37,052 bases of DNA from JANQTF01 sp036835375. Its GTDB lineage: Bacteria; Bacteroidota; Bacteroidia; J057. Made by a program: the position numbers and the translations under genes. Numbering within the stretch: position 1 is the stretch's first letter; every line of letters starts with the position of its first letter. The notes under the pieces were generated by a model. It saw nothing but the letters and a program-made list of their open reading frames with translations, did not search any database and was not told where the DNA came from. The stretch spans positions 1-37,052 of the forward strand of contig DAITMB010000043.1 of the NCBI GenBank assembly GCA_036835375.1, written 5' to 3'. Shown piece by piece: positions 8,130-15,963 of the stretch.

Positions 8130-8558
8130 ATGACCTCCCTCTCCCTTTCCCGCACCAAGCAAATGTTTGCCTCCGGCCATGTGGTCACGGTGTCCATCGC
8201 CGGTCAAGAGGTGAAGCTGAAGAATGGGGAAACTACTTCCTTAGACCTGGAAGATGGCGAATATCCGTTGTCGGTAAAATCGATGTTTGGGACAGTGGGA
8301 GGGACCGTTATGGTGCCTCGTCAGCAAGAGATTGAGCTGGGGTTCAACGTGTCCGATCGCCAAATGCGCCGCCGGATTTTATTTGGGCTTAGCCTCGTCG
8401 TGATGACGCTGCTGATGGTGTTTCAATTTGACCAAAAATGGGCTCCTATCCTCATTTTGGTCGGGACACTGCCCACCATCATCCTCAACCGAAAGGCGCT
8501 GTGGGTAGATGTCCTCGAAGAAGAAATGCATTCAGATTCGAAGTTTTCTCAAGCCTGA
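8130..8558 (+). CDS. Small membrane protein with N-terminal beta domain and two C-terminal helices
   Basis: A 142-residue protein that I do not recognise as a named family. Residues 1-75 look like a compact beta-sandwich carrying 'VKLKNGETTSLDLEDGEYPL', similar in style to PEGA-like or carboxypeptidase-regulatory folds. Two hydrophobic segments follow (about 85-100 and 107-121), then a short acidic tail. There is no signal peptide, so the beta domain is probably cytoplasmic and the helices a hairpin. It starts 47 bases after the peroxidase gene on the same strand and could be co-transcribed, but nothing ties its function to copper. It converges with smc, whose stop is about 45 bases away; a weak AATAG-GAAT-CTATT dyad lies between the two stops. 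Confidence 0.7.
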   Translation: MTSLSLSRTKQMFASGHVVTVSIAGQEVKLKNGETTSLDLEDGEYPLSVKSMFGTVGGTVMVPRQQEIELGFNVSDRQMRRRILFGLSLVVMTLLMVFQFDQKWAPILILVGTLPTIILNRKALWVDVLEEEMHSDSKFSQA

Positions 8559-8602
8559 TGAGGCATTACTTTGCCACAGCAATAGGAATCTATTATTAAA
8601 AC

Positions 8603-11600
8603 TCACACACCCACAGGCATCGACTCCATGTTCACGGGCAACACATGGGAGATCCCTACTTGCTGCATGGTGACGCCATACATCACTTGTGTGGAGGCCA
8701 TGGTGCGCTTGTTGTGAGTAACAATGATGAACTGCGAGTCTTTAGAAAAATCGCGGATGATGTTATTGAATTTGTCGATGTTGGCATCATCCAGGGGGGC
8801 ATCCACCTCGTCGAAAATACAGAATGGGGCAGGCTTAATGAGATAAAGTGAAAATAGCAGGGCCACGGCTGTAAGGGTCTTTTCTCCGCCAGAAAGCTGC
8901 TTGATGGTGAGGGGGCGCTTGCCCTTGGGCCGCGCGATGATGGAAACATCGGACTCCAGCGGATTTTCTTCGTCCAGCAGCAGCAAATCGCACTTGTCAT
9001 CTTCCGAAAAAAGGGAGCGAAACACAGTTTGGAAATTCTCCTTGACTTGGACGAAGGTCTCGAGAAACTTCTCCTTGGCCGTTTGGTCAATTTCGGCGAT
9101 GGTGGCCATGAGCGATTGCTTGGCTTCGTGAAGGTCTTCTTTTTGCGCGTTGATAAAGTCAAATCGCTCCTTCATTTCAGCGTAGGCTTCCACTGCCATG
9201 GGATTGATTTCGCCGTATGTCTGAACTTTGGCACGCACCGAGAGCATTTGGCTTTCAAGGGCAGCAAGGTCGTATTCCTCCATTGGCTTATCAAACAAGG
9301 CGTTGGCTTCGAGCTTGGTCACATCTACCTGAAATTCCACCGACATGCGTTCGCGTAAGCCATTGAGCTCAATCCGGATGTCTGCGGTTTGATCTTTTAA
9401 GCTCGCCTGGCGCTCCATGATTTCCTCCCTTCGCTTGCGCTCTCCACTCATGGACTCTTCGACCTGGTGAATGCTATTTTTCACCATGCCGACTTTTTCT
9501 TCCATTCGCCCGACCGTCGCCTCCATCTCTTTCTTTTGCCGATACATGGACACGATCACCTCGTCGTCCATGAGGTTGGCCTGGATGATGCCGTCGGTGT
9601 CCTGCCTCACCGTTTCTAATTCGGCCTTGAGGCCCAGCTCATTGTCGGACAGCCGATCGATGATCTCTTCCTTTTGCTCTCGTTCGCGCAGAAGATTATC
9701 GACTTGGTTGCTGGTGTGAATGAGGCGAATGTGTGCGTCGTTGAATTGCCGGGTGAGGGCATCCACCTCGTCGCTGGCATCTTGCGATTTGATTCGCTGC
9801 GCTGCCACCTGGCTTTGGTACTGCTGGAGAAGCTCCAGGTCTCTGCGGATGAGTGGATCAGCCGCTTCAATGGCTTGCTGAAGGGATTCTATCTCGCTTT
9901 CGAGCACTTCACTCCGCTGTCCTACACGCGCCATGAATTCGCGATGTTCTTTTTCGCGGCTTTGGAGGACGGAGAGGTCGCGCTGCTTGGCAGACAGCTC
10001 TTGTTGTAGCGGTTCGATTTGCTGCTGAAAATTGATTCGCTTCAGTTCATCGAGCCTGCGGGCGGTCTTTTCCCACTCGGATTTTTCGGAGCCCAACTGT
10101 TTTTCAAGCTTTTCAATCTCTTTGCCCAACTTTTCGAGGTTTTTGGCACGCCCGAGTCGTTTGCCTTCAAAAAGCCCCAGAGATCCGCCGCTGATCACAA
10201 ATTTGCGCCGGGACACTCCGCCAGCTTGAGTGAGAAACATCGCATCTTGCGGAATTTCATCAGGGATGTCCTCTTCCCGCTCAACAAAATAGAGTTTGTC
10301 CAGCAAAAATGCCGCGAGCTTTCGATAGGGTTCTGCCGTTTCCACCACGTCGAGAGCATGCTGCGCCTGGGTGAATAAGAGGGGCGTGGAGGCTTTGTAG
10401 CTTTCTAGTTCATCGAGGACAAAGAAGTTGGCGCGACCCTTCGATGAATCACTGAGCAAATGGACCGATCGAATGGCATCTTCCCTAGAATCCACGATAT
10501 AGTAGCTGAGATAGGGATCCAGAAAATTTTCCAAAGCGACCTTGAAGGTTTCTGGCACGGCAAATACATCCGAAAGCAGGGGGGCGTCCTTGAGCCAGCG
10601 CGCATTTTTCTTGAGAAACTTCACACTGGCGGGAAAGCCTTCCAAGTTCTCCACCAAGCTTTTGGTGAGGTTATATTCGTTTTGTTTGGCGTCGATGAGT
10701 CGATTGGTCTTGTACACACTGTCCTGTTTAGCTGCAACGGCCAGCTCCGTGTCTTCCAACTCGTGGCGATGAGATTCTCGCCGACTGCGTAGGTCCTCCA
10801 CCTGTCGCTCTAACACCAACACCTCTTGCTCCAGCACTTGCTGGCGCTCTGAAAAAGCATCGAGATCGCCAGATCTTCGCTCTCGGTCTTCGCGTGCGCG
10901 GGCTAGCTCGCTTTCCAAGCTCTGGATCTGTACTTTCTTGATGTCTTTTTCTCGGGTCAGCTGTTGCAGCGCGAGCTCTACTTCTCGCTGAGCTGTCCCT
11001 AAGTCCTGTGCACTCTGTGATTCCTCTTCAAAATAGGCTTTTGCGACGTGGAGGCGCTGCTTGATTTCTGCCTCTGCGGTGGCGGCCTGCGCTTTTTCTG
11101 TATTTGCCCGGGCCTCGTCCTCTTTTAGCCGGGTGAGAAGGGAGCGGGTGCGATGGAGTTGCTGCTGTTCCGACTCGATTTGGTTCTGGATGGCCAGCTC
11201 CCGTTGCTGGAGATATTTGAGCCGCTCATTTTTGATAGATTTCTCGGTCTCTACCGACTGAATTTTTCGGAGATGCTGATTGAGGTCGTACTGCGAAGAG
11301 GAAAGATTTTTTTCCTGATTGAGAAGATCGGCCTTGAGTTCCTGTAGGCGAGCCTCGCGCTGGGCCAAGGCGCTTTGAACGCCCAGCAACTCGTCGTGGC
11401 CGAGTTGAGAAAGGCGGTCGAGCTGCTGCTGTTTTTCGCGAATGGCCCGCGATGAGAGAAAGGCATACTGGGAAGATATTTGTTTGTACAGCTCCTTTAA
11501 CTCGAAATATCGCTGGGTACGGCGGGCTTGCTTTTCGAGAGATTTAAGATTTTTATCAATTTCAAAGAGCAGGTCTTCCACGCGCTCTAAATCGGCGTCC

Positions 11601-12151
11601 GTTTCTTGCAAACGGCTGAGAGTCTGTTTTTTGCGAATTTTGTATTTAGAAATGCCTGCCGCTTCTTCAATGAATTTTCGGCGCTCATTGTCTTTGTTGG
11701 TGAGGATTTCGTCCACCATCTTGAGCTCAATGATTGCGTAGGAATCGGCACTGATTCCCGTGTCCATAAACAGGTTTTGGATGTCTTTAAGGCGGCAGGA
11801 GACACCATTGATAAGGTATTCGCTTTCGCCTGATCGGTAGAGCTTGCGCGTGATAGTGACTGTGGAAAACTCCGTGGGGAGAATGTTGCGGGTATTTTCG
11901 AAAGTGAGCGCTACTTCGGCAAAGTTCGCTTTACGCCGGGTTTTGGTGCCATTGAAGATGATGTTTTCCATCTTATCGGAGCGAAGGTTTTTGGTCCGTT
12001 GCTCCCCAAGCACCCATCGAATGGCGTCCACGATGTTGGATTTGCCGCAGCCATTGGGGCCTACAATCCCGGTGATCCCTGCATCGAAGACGAAGCGCTG
12101 CCGGTCTGCAAAACTTTTGAAGCCGAATATGTCTAAACTGGTCAGTTGCAT
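8603..12151 (-). CDS. smc: Chromosome segregation ATPase SMC
   Basis: A full-length 1182-residue SMC, the ATPase core of the bacterial condensin that organises and segregates the chromosome with ScpA and ScpB. The N-terminal head has a Walker A GPNGCGKS (residues 31-38). Two long coiled-coil arms flank a hinge at about 510-660 (LSDVFAVPETFKVALENFLD, the glycine-rich GGVSRRKFVISGGSLG). The C-terminal head has the ABC signature LSGGEK (1086-1091) and the Walker B aspartate-glutamate FCIFDEVDAP (D1114, E1115), then IIVTHNKRTM. Length and domain order are those of Bacteroidota SMC. scpA and scpB are not nearby. It is divergent from the small membrane-protein gene at 12248, sharing about 95 bases of upstream DNA. 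Confidence 0.98.
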   Translation of the reverse strand: MQLTSLDIFGFKSFADRQRFVFDAGITGIVGPNGCGKSNIVDAIRWVLGEQRTKNLRSDKMENIIFNGTKTRRKANFAEVALTFENTRNILPTEFSTVTITRKLYRSGESEYLINGVSCRLKDIQNLFMDTGISADSYAIIELKMVDEILTNKDNERRKFIEEAAGISKYKIRKKQTLSRLQETDADLERVEDLLFEIDKNLKSLEKQARRTQRYFELKELYKQISSQYAFLSSRAIREKQQQLDRLSQLGHDELLGVQSALAQREARLQELKADLLNQEKNLSSSQYDLNQHLRKIQSVETEKSIKNERLKYLQQRELAIQNQIESEQQQLHRTRSLLTRLKEDEARANTEKAQAATAEAEIKQRLHVAKAYFEEESQSAQDLGTAQREVELALQQLTREKDIKKVQIQSLESELARAREDRERRSGDLDAFSERQQVLEQEVLVLERQVEDLRSRRESHRHELEDTELAVAAKQDSVYKTNRLIDAKQNEYNLTKSLVENLEGFPASVKFLKKNARWLKDAPLLSDVFAVPETFKVALENFLDPYLSYYIVDSREDAIRSVHLLSDSSKGRANFFVLDELESYKASTPLLFTQAQHALDVVETAEPYRKLAAFLLDKLYFVEREEDIPDEIPQDAMFLTQAGGVSRRKFVISGGSLGLFEGKRLGRAKNLEKLGKEIEKLEKQLGSEKSEWEKTARRLDELKRINFQQQIEPLQQELSAKQRDLSVLQSREKEHREFMARVGQRSEVLESEIESLQQAIEAADPLIRRDLELLQQYQSQVAAQRIKSQDASDEVDALTRQFNDAHIRLIHTSNQVDNLLREREQKEEIIDRLSDNELGLKAELETVRQDTDGIIQANLMDDEVIVSMYRQKKEMEATVGRMEEKVGMVKNSIHQVEESMSGERKRREEIMERQASLKDQTADIRIELNGLRERMSVEFQVDVTKLEANALFDKPMEEYDLAALESQMLSVRAKVQTYGEINPMAVEAYAEMKERFDFINAQKEDLHEAKQSLMATIAEIDQTAKEKFLETFVQVKENFQTVFRSLFSEDDKCDLLLLDEENPLESDVSIIARPKGKRPLTIKQLSGGEKTLTAVALLFSLYLIKPAPFCIFDEVDAPLDDANIDKFNNIIRDFSKDSQFIIVTHNKRTMASTQVMYGVTMQQVGISHVLPVNMESMPVGV

Positions 12152-12247
12152 GATCGACGCTCTACTTGTGAATTGTGAGAAGAATTGGCTAACATAGTGC
12201 GGCAGATGAACCTGCTTCGTGCAGCAAGTAACTTGATTCGATGCCTT

Positions 12248-12580
12248 ATGAATTACCTCTGGATGTTGCTAGGTGCCTTGTTGGGCTTTGTCCTGCTCGT
12301 ATTCTTTCGGTTTCTCAGCATTCGATGGGGATTCAAAGATAGGAATTACGGGCGAGTTCAGCGATTGGAGAAGCAAGAGATCGCATATAAGGCTTCTACC
12401 AGTTTTTTGAGGGGATCTCAGCTGGTGGATAACGATTTAGAAGACCTGTTGGCAGATCCGCCACCGCGAGAAGCGCGCCCACGCCCCTTTCAAACCCGAG
12501 CAGAGATTCGGCGGTCCTTCTTGGTCGATATCCTGCTTGACAAGCCGCGCTGGAGCGATGATTGGCGACCACGAAATTGA
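12248..12580 (+). CDS. Small single-helix membrane protein, unknown function
   Basis: I do not recognise the family. With the ATG at 12248 the product is 110 residues: an N-terminal hydrophobic helix (about residues 3-22, with MNYLWMLLGALLGFVLLVFF) followed by a basic, charged cytosolic region with a proline-rich patch (PPPREARPRP) and a tail ending KPRWSDDWRPRN. The orientation is likely N-out/C-in, given the arginines after the helix. An upstream ATG at 12206 would add 14 residues and cannot be excluded; an even longer frame opens at a TTG at 12185. The gene is divergent from smc. A small conserved membrane protein fits, but no function is proposed. The next 154 bases hold only two weak dyads (AGAGGA/TCCTCT and TCTGTG/CACAGA). 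Confidence 0.6.
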   Translation: MNYLWMLLGALLGFVLLVFFRFLSIRWGFKDRNYGRVQRLEKQEIAYKASTSFLRGSQLVDNDLEDLLADPPPREARPRPFQTRAEIRRSFLVDILLDKPRWSDDWRPRN

Positions 12581-12734
12581 TTCATTATCAGATTTTTCGC
12601 TGAATAGGGAAGTGTTTTTGGCAGCTCAGCACCGCTTATTTTCTGTTGAAGAGGAGATCTTCCTCTGTGCATTCCTTTCACACAGAAACCATCCTATTAT
12701 TCTTGCGTAAATCAGTTGGCTTTATCTTACATAC

Positions 12735-12950
12735 ATGGAAATCATTGGACACGTTACCTATATCGATCTGTCAGGAGGGTTTTGGGGAATTGTGGCGAGC
12801 GATGGGCAGCAATATCAGCCCGCAAGGCCTCTCCCCAGTCGTTTTCAACAGGAGGGTAAGTCAGTCAAGGTGAAAGCTCATCCTGCTGGCGGAGTGAGTA
12901 TTTTCATGTGGGGAACTCAGGTCGAGATTGACCATATCGAATTCGCTTAA
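12735..12950 (+). CDS. Small conserved beta-barrel-like protein, unknown function
   Basis: A 71-residue soluble protein. The pattern is a compact beta structure: IIGHVTYIDLSGGFWGIVAS, DGQQYQPARPLP, then VKVKAHP and SIFMWGTQVEIDHIEF. It is recognisable as a small conserved hypothetical type found in several bacterial groups, in which a 'GxITYIDLEGGFWGI' opening and a 'MWGTPVEI' ending recur, but I know of no characterised member. The architecture suggests an OB- or SH3-like barrel (inference). The ATG is preceded by TTTATCTTACATAC, in which TATCTTAC is a partial match to a Bacteroidota -7 box, so the transcript may have almost no leader. It lies 62 bases upstream of the subtilase gene on the same strand. 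Confidence 0.7.
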   Translation: MEIIGHVTYIDLSGGFWGIVASDGQQYQPARPLPSRFQQEGKSVKVKAHPAGGVSIFMWGTQVEIDHIEFA

Positions 12951-13012
12951 TATTTTTGCTTACCCTTTTTTGCTTATTTGGAGAAAAGGGGTAAGTCAAT
13001 TCTGTAAACACT

Positions 13013-14554
13013 ATGTGGACATCCCATCTTATTGGAATCAGTATCGTCATCGCTGCATTCTATTTCTTTGCTCAGGGAATCTCTCAACGAAGCCAAGGCC
13101 GCCGATTCAATCCCTGGCCTAGCTTCTTGCTCATGATGACGGCGTTGATCTTCCAGTTTGTGTACCCGAGTGAAGACAGTTTTTGGCTGAGAATTCCTCA
13201 CATGTTGGTTGACTTTGGCCTTGGAATGGCCATCGCTTCTGGATTTCTCGCCCTTAGAAAATTTAATTTTAAGCTCTTCCTCGTTCCAGGACTGCTCTCT
13301 GCGATCATTGGCGGCACCATTTACGGGCTGGGATTCGCTTATGAGTCTCTCTCTCAAATGGATTCTATCAAATCTGGCTACGAATCAGAGTTGTTGTTGG
13401 AGTTGGGAGAAGATGATCACATCAACGAAAAGCCCATTCAGGATCTTCTCAATCGCTATCATGCCACTGCTGTCAGGGCCTTTCCTACAGTCGCTTTTGA
13501 GGATAACAAAGATCTCGCGCAAGTGTATGTGGTCACTGTTTGCGCCACCAAGATTGACCGCCTGCGATGGGAACTGAACGCGGATACAGAAAATGTAGAC
13601 CATGTAGAGCCAAATCGCCATTTTGAGTTTGTATCTCCCATCAGCGGGAATCTTCCTGAGCCTTTGAATATCAGTTCTCTTGCTAATGATCCCTATTTTG
13701 ATCAACAGTGGTACGCACAAGCACTGAATTACGAAGCAGTACATGCTACCCTTAAAGGCATCAGGCCTGCCAAGAAAGCCAAAGTGGCAATCGTTGATAC
13801 GGGCGTGGATCCCGGCCATGAGGACCTCGCTAAAATCTATCAGATGAGCGATACCGATGGCGATTATGACAAGCATTCACATGGTACGCATTGCGCGGGA
13901 TTGGCAGGTGCAGTAGCGAATAACAGCCTGGGTGTCGCATCAATGAACTGGGAAGGGAAATTTGTGACCATCTCCGGATATGCCGCTTTAGATGACTATG
14001 GTCGTGGAACGGACCTGCGTGTCGCCCGGGCAATCATCAAGGCAGCTGAAGACGGTGCCGATGTGATCTCCATGTCTCTTGGAGGACCTTCGTTTGGAGG
14101 TCGCGCACCGAAATCTCAGGTAGATGCGATCACATATGCCAATAAGCTCGGTGCCATTGTCGTGGTTGCCGCTGGCAACAGCAATCAAGATGCAAAAGGG
14201 TTTACCCCCGCGAACATTGCTGGTGTCATCTGTGTGTCGGCTGTCGGTCCTGATTTGCGCAAAGCTAGTTTTTCGAACACGAATACTTCCTTGAAAATGC
14301 CTATCGCATCTCCTGGAGTGAATATTTTGTCCTCTGTTCCCGGAAGCAAATATCAGAGCTACAACGGAACTTCTATGGCGACACCCATTGTCTCAGGACT
14401 TGTCGGGATCATGCGTGCCATTCAGCCTGACATCACGACTGCGGAGGTATACGAACTTCTGGTCAGCACTGGCGCTACCGGAGAGGATGTTGACAAGGTC
14501 GGACGACTGATTCAGCCCCAAGCAGTGCTTCAAGCCATGCTGGTGCCTCAGTAA
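13013..14554 (+). CDS. Membrane-anchored subtilisin-like serine protease (S8 family)
   Basis: A 513-residue protease with an unusual front end. Residues 1-110 contain about four hydrophobic segments (roughly 5-22, 37-52, 62-82 and 88-108), with no Sec signal peptide or classical inhibitor prodomain sequence. A linker of about 120 residues (IQDLLNRYHATAVRAFP, then VYVVTVCATKIDRLRWEL) could be a fervidolysin/I9-like pro-region. The catalytic domain (about 225-510) has the triad D262 (VAIVDTGVD), H290 (HGTHCAG) and S454 (NGTSMATP), plus the oxyanion N389 (AAGNSN). The protease domain is therefore complete and probably active. Four helices, an even number, put the N- and C-termini on the same side, so the sidedness of the protease domain is uncertain. 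It is followed by a strong hairpin at 14610-14650. Confidence 0.93.
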   Translation: MWTSHLIGISIVIAAFYFFAQGISQRSQGRRFNPWPSFLLMMTALIFQFVYPSEDSFWLRIPHMLVDFGLGMAIASGFLALRKFNFKLFLVPGLLSAIIGGTIYGLGFAYESLSQMDSIKSGYESELLLELGEDDHINEKPIQDLLNRYHATAVRAFPTVAFEDNKDLAQVYVVTVCATKIDRLRWELNADTENVDHVEPNRHFEFVSPISGNLPEPLNISSLANDPYFDQQWYAQALNYEAVHATLKGIRPAKKAKVAIVDTGVDPGHEDLAKIYQMSDTDGDYDKHSHGTHCAGLAGAVANNSLGVASMNWEGKFVTISGYAALDDYGRGTDLRVARAIIKAAEDGADVISMSLGGPSFGGRAPKSQVDAITYANKLGAIVVVAAGNSNQDAKGFTPANIAGVICVSAVGPDLRKASFSNTNTSLKMPIASPGVNILSSVPGSKYQSYNGTSMATPIVSGLVGIMRAIQPDITTAEVYELLVSTGATGEDVDKVGRLIQPQAVLQAMLVPQ

Positions 14555-14609
14555 GCCCAAGAGCCCTAAAATGTAGGTGTCTCAGAAGATCATCTCTGAA
14601 GTTTTTCAG

Positions 14610-14650
14610 CCCAATCGCCCTGCCAGTGCTTCGCTGGCAGGGCGATTGGG
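14610..14650 (+). terminator. Perfect 17-bp hairpin after the subtilase gene
   Basis: The arms CCCAATCGCCCTGCCAG (14610-14626) and their exact complement (14634-14650) enclose the 7-base loop TGCTTCG. It begins 56 bases after the subtilase stop and lies before the next plus-strand promoter region. There is no T-run after the right arm, so it is not a textbook intrinsic terminator; it could be a 3'-end stabiliser, a processing site or a copy of a REP-like element. It looks equivalent on either strand. Confidence 0.55.
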
Positions 14651-14745
14651 TCTCGGTGAAACCTGAGGTAGCGCGACCAATTATGCGAAAAAGTTCACGA
14701 GCATTTGGAAACAAGAAAAAAACTCGCAACTCTTGTTGATGAATC

Positions 14746-14767
14746 AATAATTGATTGATCAATTATT
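14746..14767. promoter_or_regulatory. Palindromic operator upstream of marR
   Basis: A 22-base palindrome with 9-bp arms AATAATTGA and TCAATTATT around TTGA. Its core, AATTGAT-TG-ATCAATT, recurs almost unchanged upstream of the next gene. It ends 41 bases before the marR ATG. A candidate -7 box (TACCTTTA, 14795-14802, close to TAnnTTTG) lies between it and the ATG, so a bound dimer would sit over or just upstream of the -33 region and could block transcription. Such dyads are typical MarR sites; autoregulation is inferred. Confidence 0.7.
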
Positions 14768-14808
14768 CGCTGGGTAATCAAGTCAAAGATTAACTACCTT
14801 TATCGCCC

Positions 14809-15243
14809 ATGAAAGACTTGCTACTCGAAGAAGTGTTCATTTATTTGTTGGAACGAACAGAGCGGCAGACCAAGCGCTACGCCAACGCAGCCCTTAAGCA
14901 AGTCGGAGTGGACATAGCCCCTGACCAATGGGCGATTCTGAAGCGAATCAGCGAGCGAGAGGCCATCATTCAGAGTGAAGTGGCAGCCCTCACCTTTAAG
15001 GATCCGGCGGCAGTGACACGTGCGCTGGACTTTTTAGAATCAAAAGGGTGGGTGAGGCGCGAAGCGATGCCGAATGACCGTCGTGCGTATCAACTCTTTT
15101 TGACCGAAGCTGGATCCGAAATCGTATCGCGCATCACACCTGTGGCGCAAGCTGTGAGATTGCAAGGACTGAAGGGACTGGAGGAAGCGGAGATTGAGCA
15201 GTTCAAATCGACGCTGAATAAAATTTTTGAGAATTATTCCTGA
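14809..15243 (+). CDS. MarR-family transcriptional regulator
   Basis: A 144-residue winged-helix regulator. The order is MarR-like: an N-terminal dimerisation helix (LLERTERQTKRYANAALK), the region DIAPDQWAILKRIS, the recognition helix DPAAVTRALDFLESKG (about residues 66-81) and the wing WVRREAMPNDRRAYQLFLTEAG with the conserved D-R-R. A C-terminal helix completes the dimer interface. MarR proteins usually repress by binding palindromes and release upon ligand binding or thiol oxidation; no cysteine is present in the visible sequence, so a cysteine redox switch is unlikely. It is flanked by two matching palindromes (14746-14767 and 15286-15306), which predicts that it represses itself and the downstream DOMON and NTF2-like genes. 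Confidence 0.95.
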   Translation: MKDLLLEEVFIYLLERTERQTKRYANAALKQVGVDIAPDQWAILKRISEREAIIQSEVAALTFKDPAAVTRALDFLESKGWVRREAMPNDRRAYQLFLTEAGSEIVSRITPVAQAVRLQGLKGLEEAEIEQFKSTLNKIFENYS

Positions 15244-15285
15244 AGCCTTTATGCTTCCTCTGTTAAAGTCCCAAACTTTGCCCAT

Positions 15286-15306
15286 ATAATTGATAAATCA
15301 ATTATT
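15286..15306. promoter_or_regulatory. Second palindromic operator, upstream of the DOMON gene
   Basis: ATAATTGATAAATCAATTATT matches the marR-upstream site (14747-14767) at 19 of 21 positions; the only differences are the two central bases. An extra half-site, ATCAATT, follows at 15312-15318. It sits 40 bases before the DOMON gene ATG at 15346 and 43 bases after the marR stop. It is interpreted as a second MarR binding site controlling a separate promoter for the downstream genes. Confidence 0.7.
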
Positions 15307-15345
15307 TCATTATCAATTGTATTTCCTAACCCTTCATTCACCAAT

Positions 15346-15918
15346 ATGAAAAATTTTGTTTGGGCCGCTTGTACTTGGCTAATAGTCTGGGCGACATCCT
15401 GTCAGGCACAGCCTTCCACAGATCAACCTACTTCAGATATGACCCCCTTGGACTCGAGTACTCCCCATCTGAACACTGATACCCAGCAGGAAGTGACCCG
15501 AAATGGTATGAAGGTGCTTTGGCAAATCATCGGAGATTCGCTTTATGTGAAGATGTCTGCCCCTACGCAAGGCTGGGTTGCCATCGGCTTTCACACCAAG
15601 CCAGGCCTCGCTGGAACCCAGCTCATCATGGCATCTGTATCGGGCGCTGAAGTCACGTTATCCGATCGTTTCATTCTGGCGCCAGGCGACCATCGGGCGA
15701 TCACGGAGCTGGGGGGGCAGTCTGCCCTCCGCTTGATCAGCGGAAAAGAAACCCGGGACTCTACCGACATAGCGTTTATGCTGCCTCTTGCGGCAGTGGA
15801 TCAGTGGCACCACGATCTCATCATTGGGCAATCCTATCACATGCTCATGGCTTTCAGCCGCGAAGATGATTTCTCGCACCATTCCATGATGCGCACATCT
15901 ATTGTCATTTCGCTTTGA
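15346..15918 (+). CDS. Exported DOMON-domain protein
   Basis: A 190-residue secreted protein. The N-terminal signal ends at ATSCQAQP, which can be read either as a lipobox (Cys19) or as signal peptidase I cleavage after AQA. A low-complexity Ser/Thr/Asp spacer follows (about residues 24-45), then one DOMON beta-sandwich: VLWQIIGDSLYVKMSAPTQG, WVAIGFHTKPG, GTQLIMASV, DIAFMLPL and a C-terminal histidine/methionine-rich end (SHHSMMR). DOMON domains bind heme or sugar and occur in extracytoplasmic electron-transfer proteins. The candidate axial ligands are methionines and the C-terminal histidines, but the assignment is inference. It lies between the MarR regulator and an exported NTF2-like gene, with a MarR-type palindrome directly upstream. 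A redox- or ligand-responsive envelope function is plausible. Confidence 0.82.
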   Translation: MKNFVWAACTWLIVWATSCQAQPSTDQPTSDMTPLDSSTPHLNTDTQQEVTRNGMKVLWQIIGDSLYVKMSAPTQGWVAIGFHTKPGLAGTQLIMASVSGAEVTLSDRFILAPGDHRAITELGGQSALRLISGKETRDSTDIAFMLPLAAVDQWHHDLIIGQSYHMLMAFSREDDFSHHSMMRTSIVISL

Positions 15919-15963
15919 TAGTTCATTTTTTACTCATTATTTTTCAATCAACATGTTTTATTT

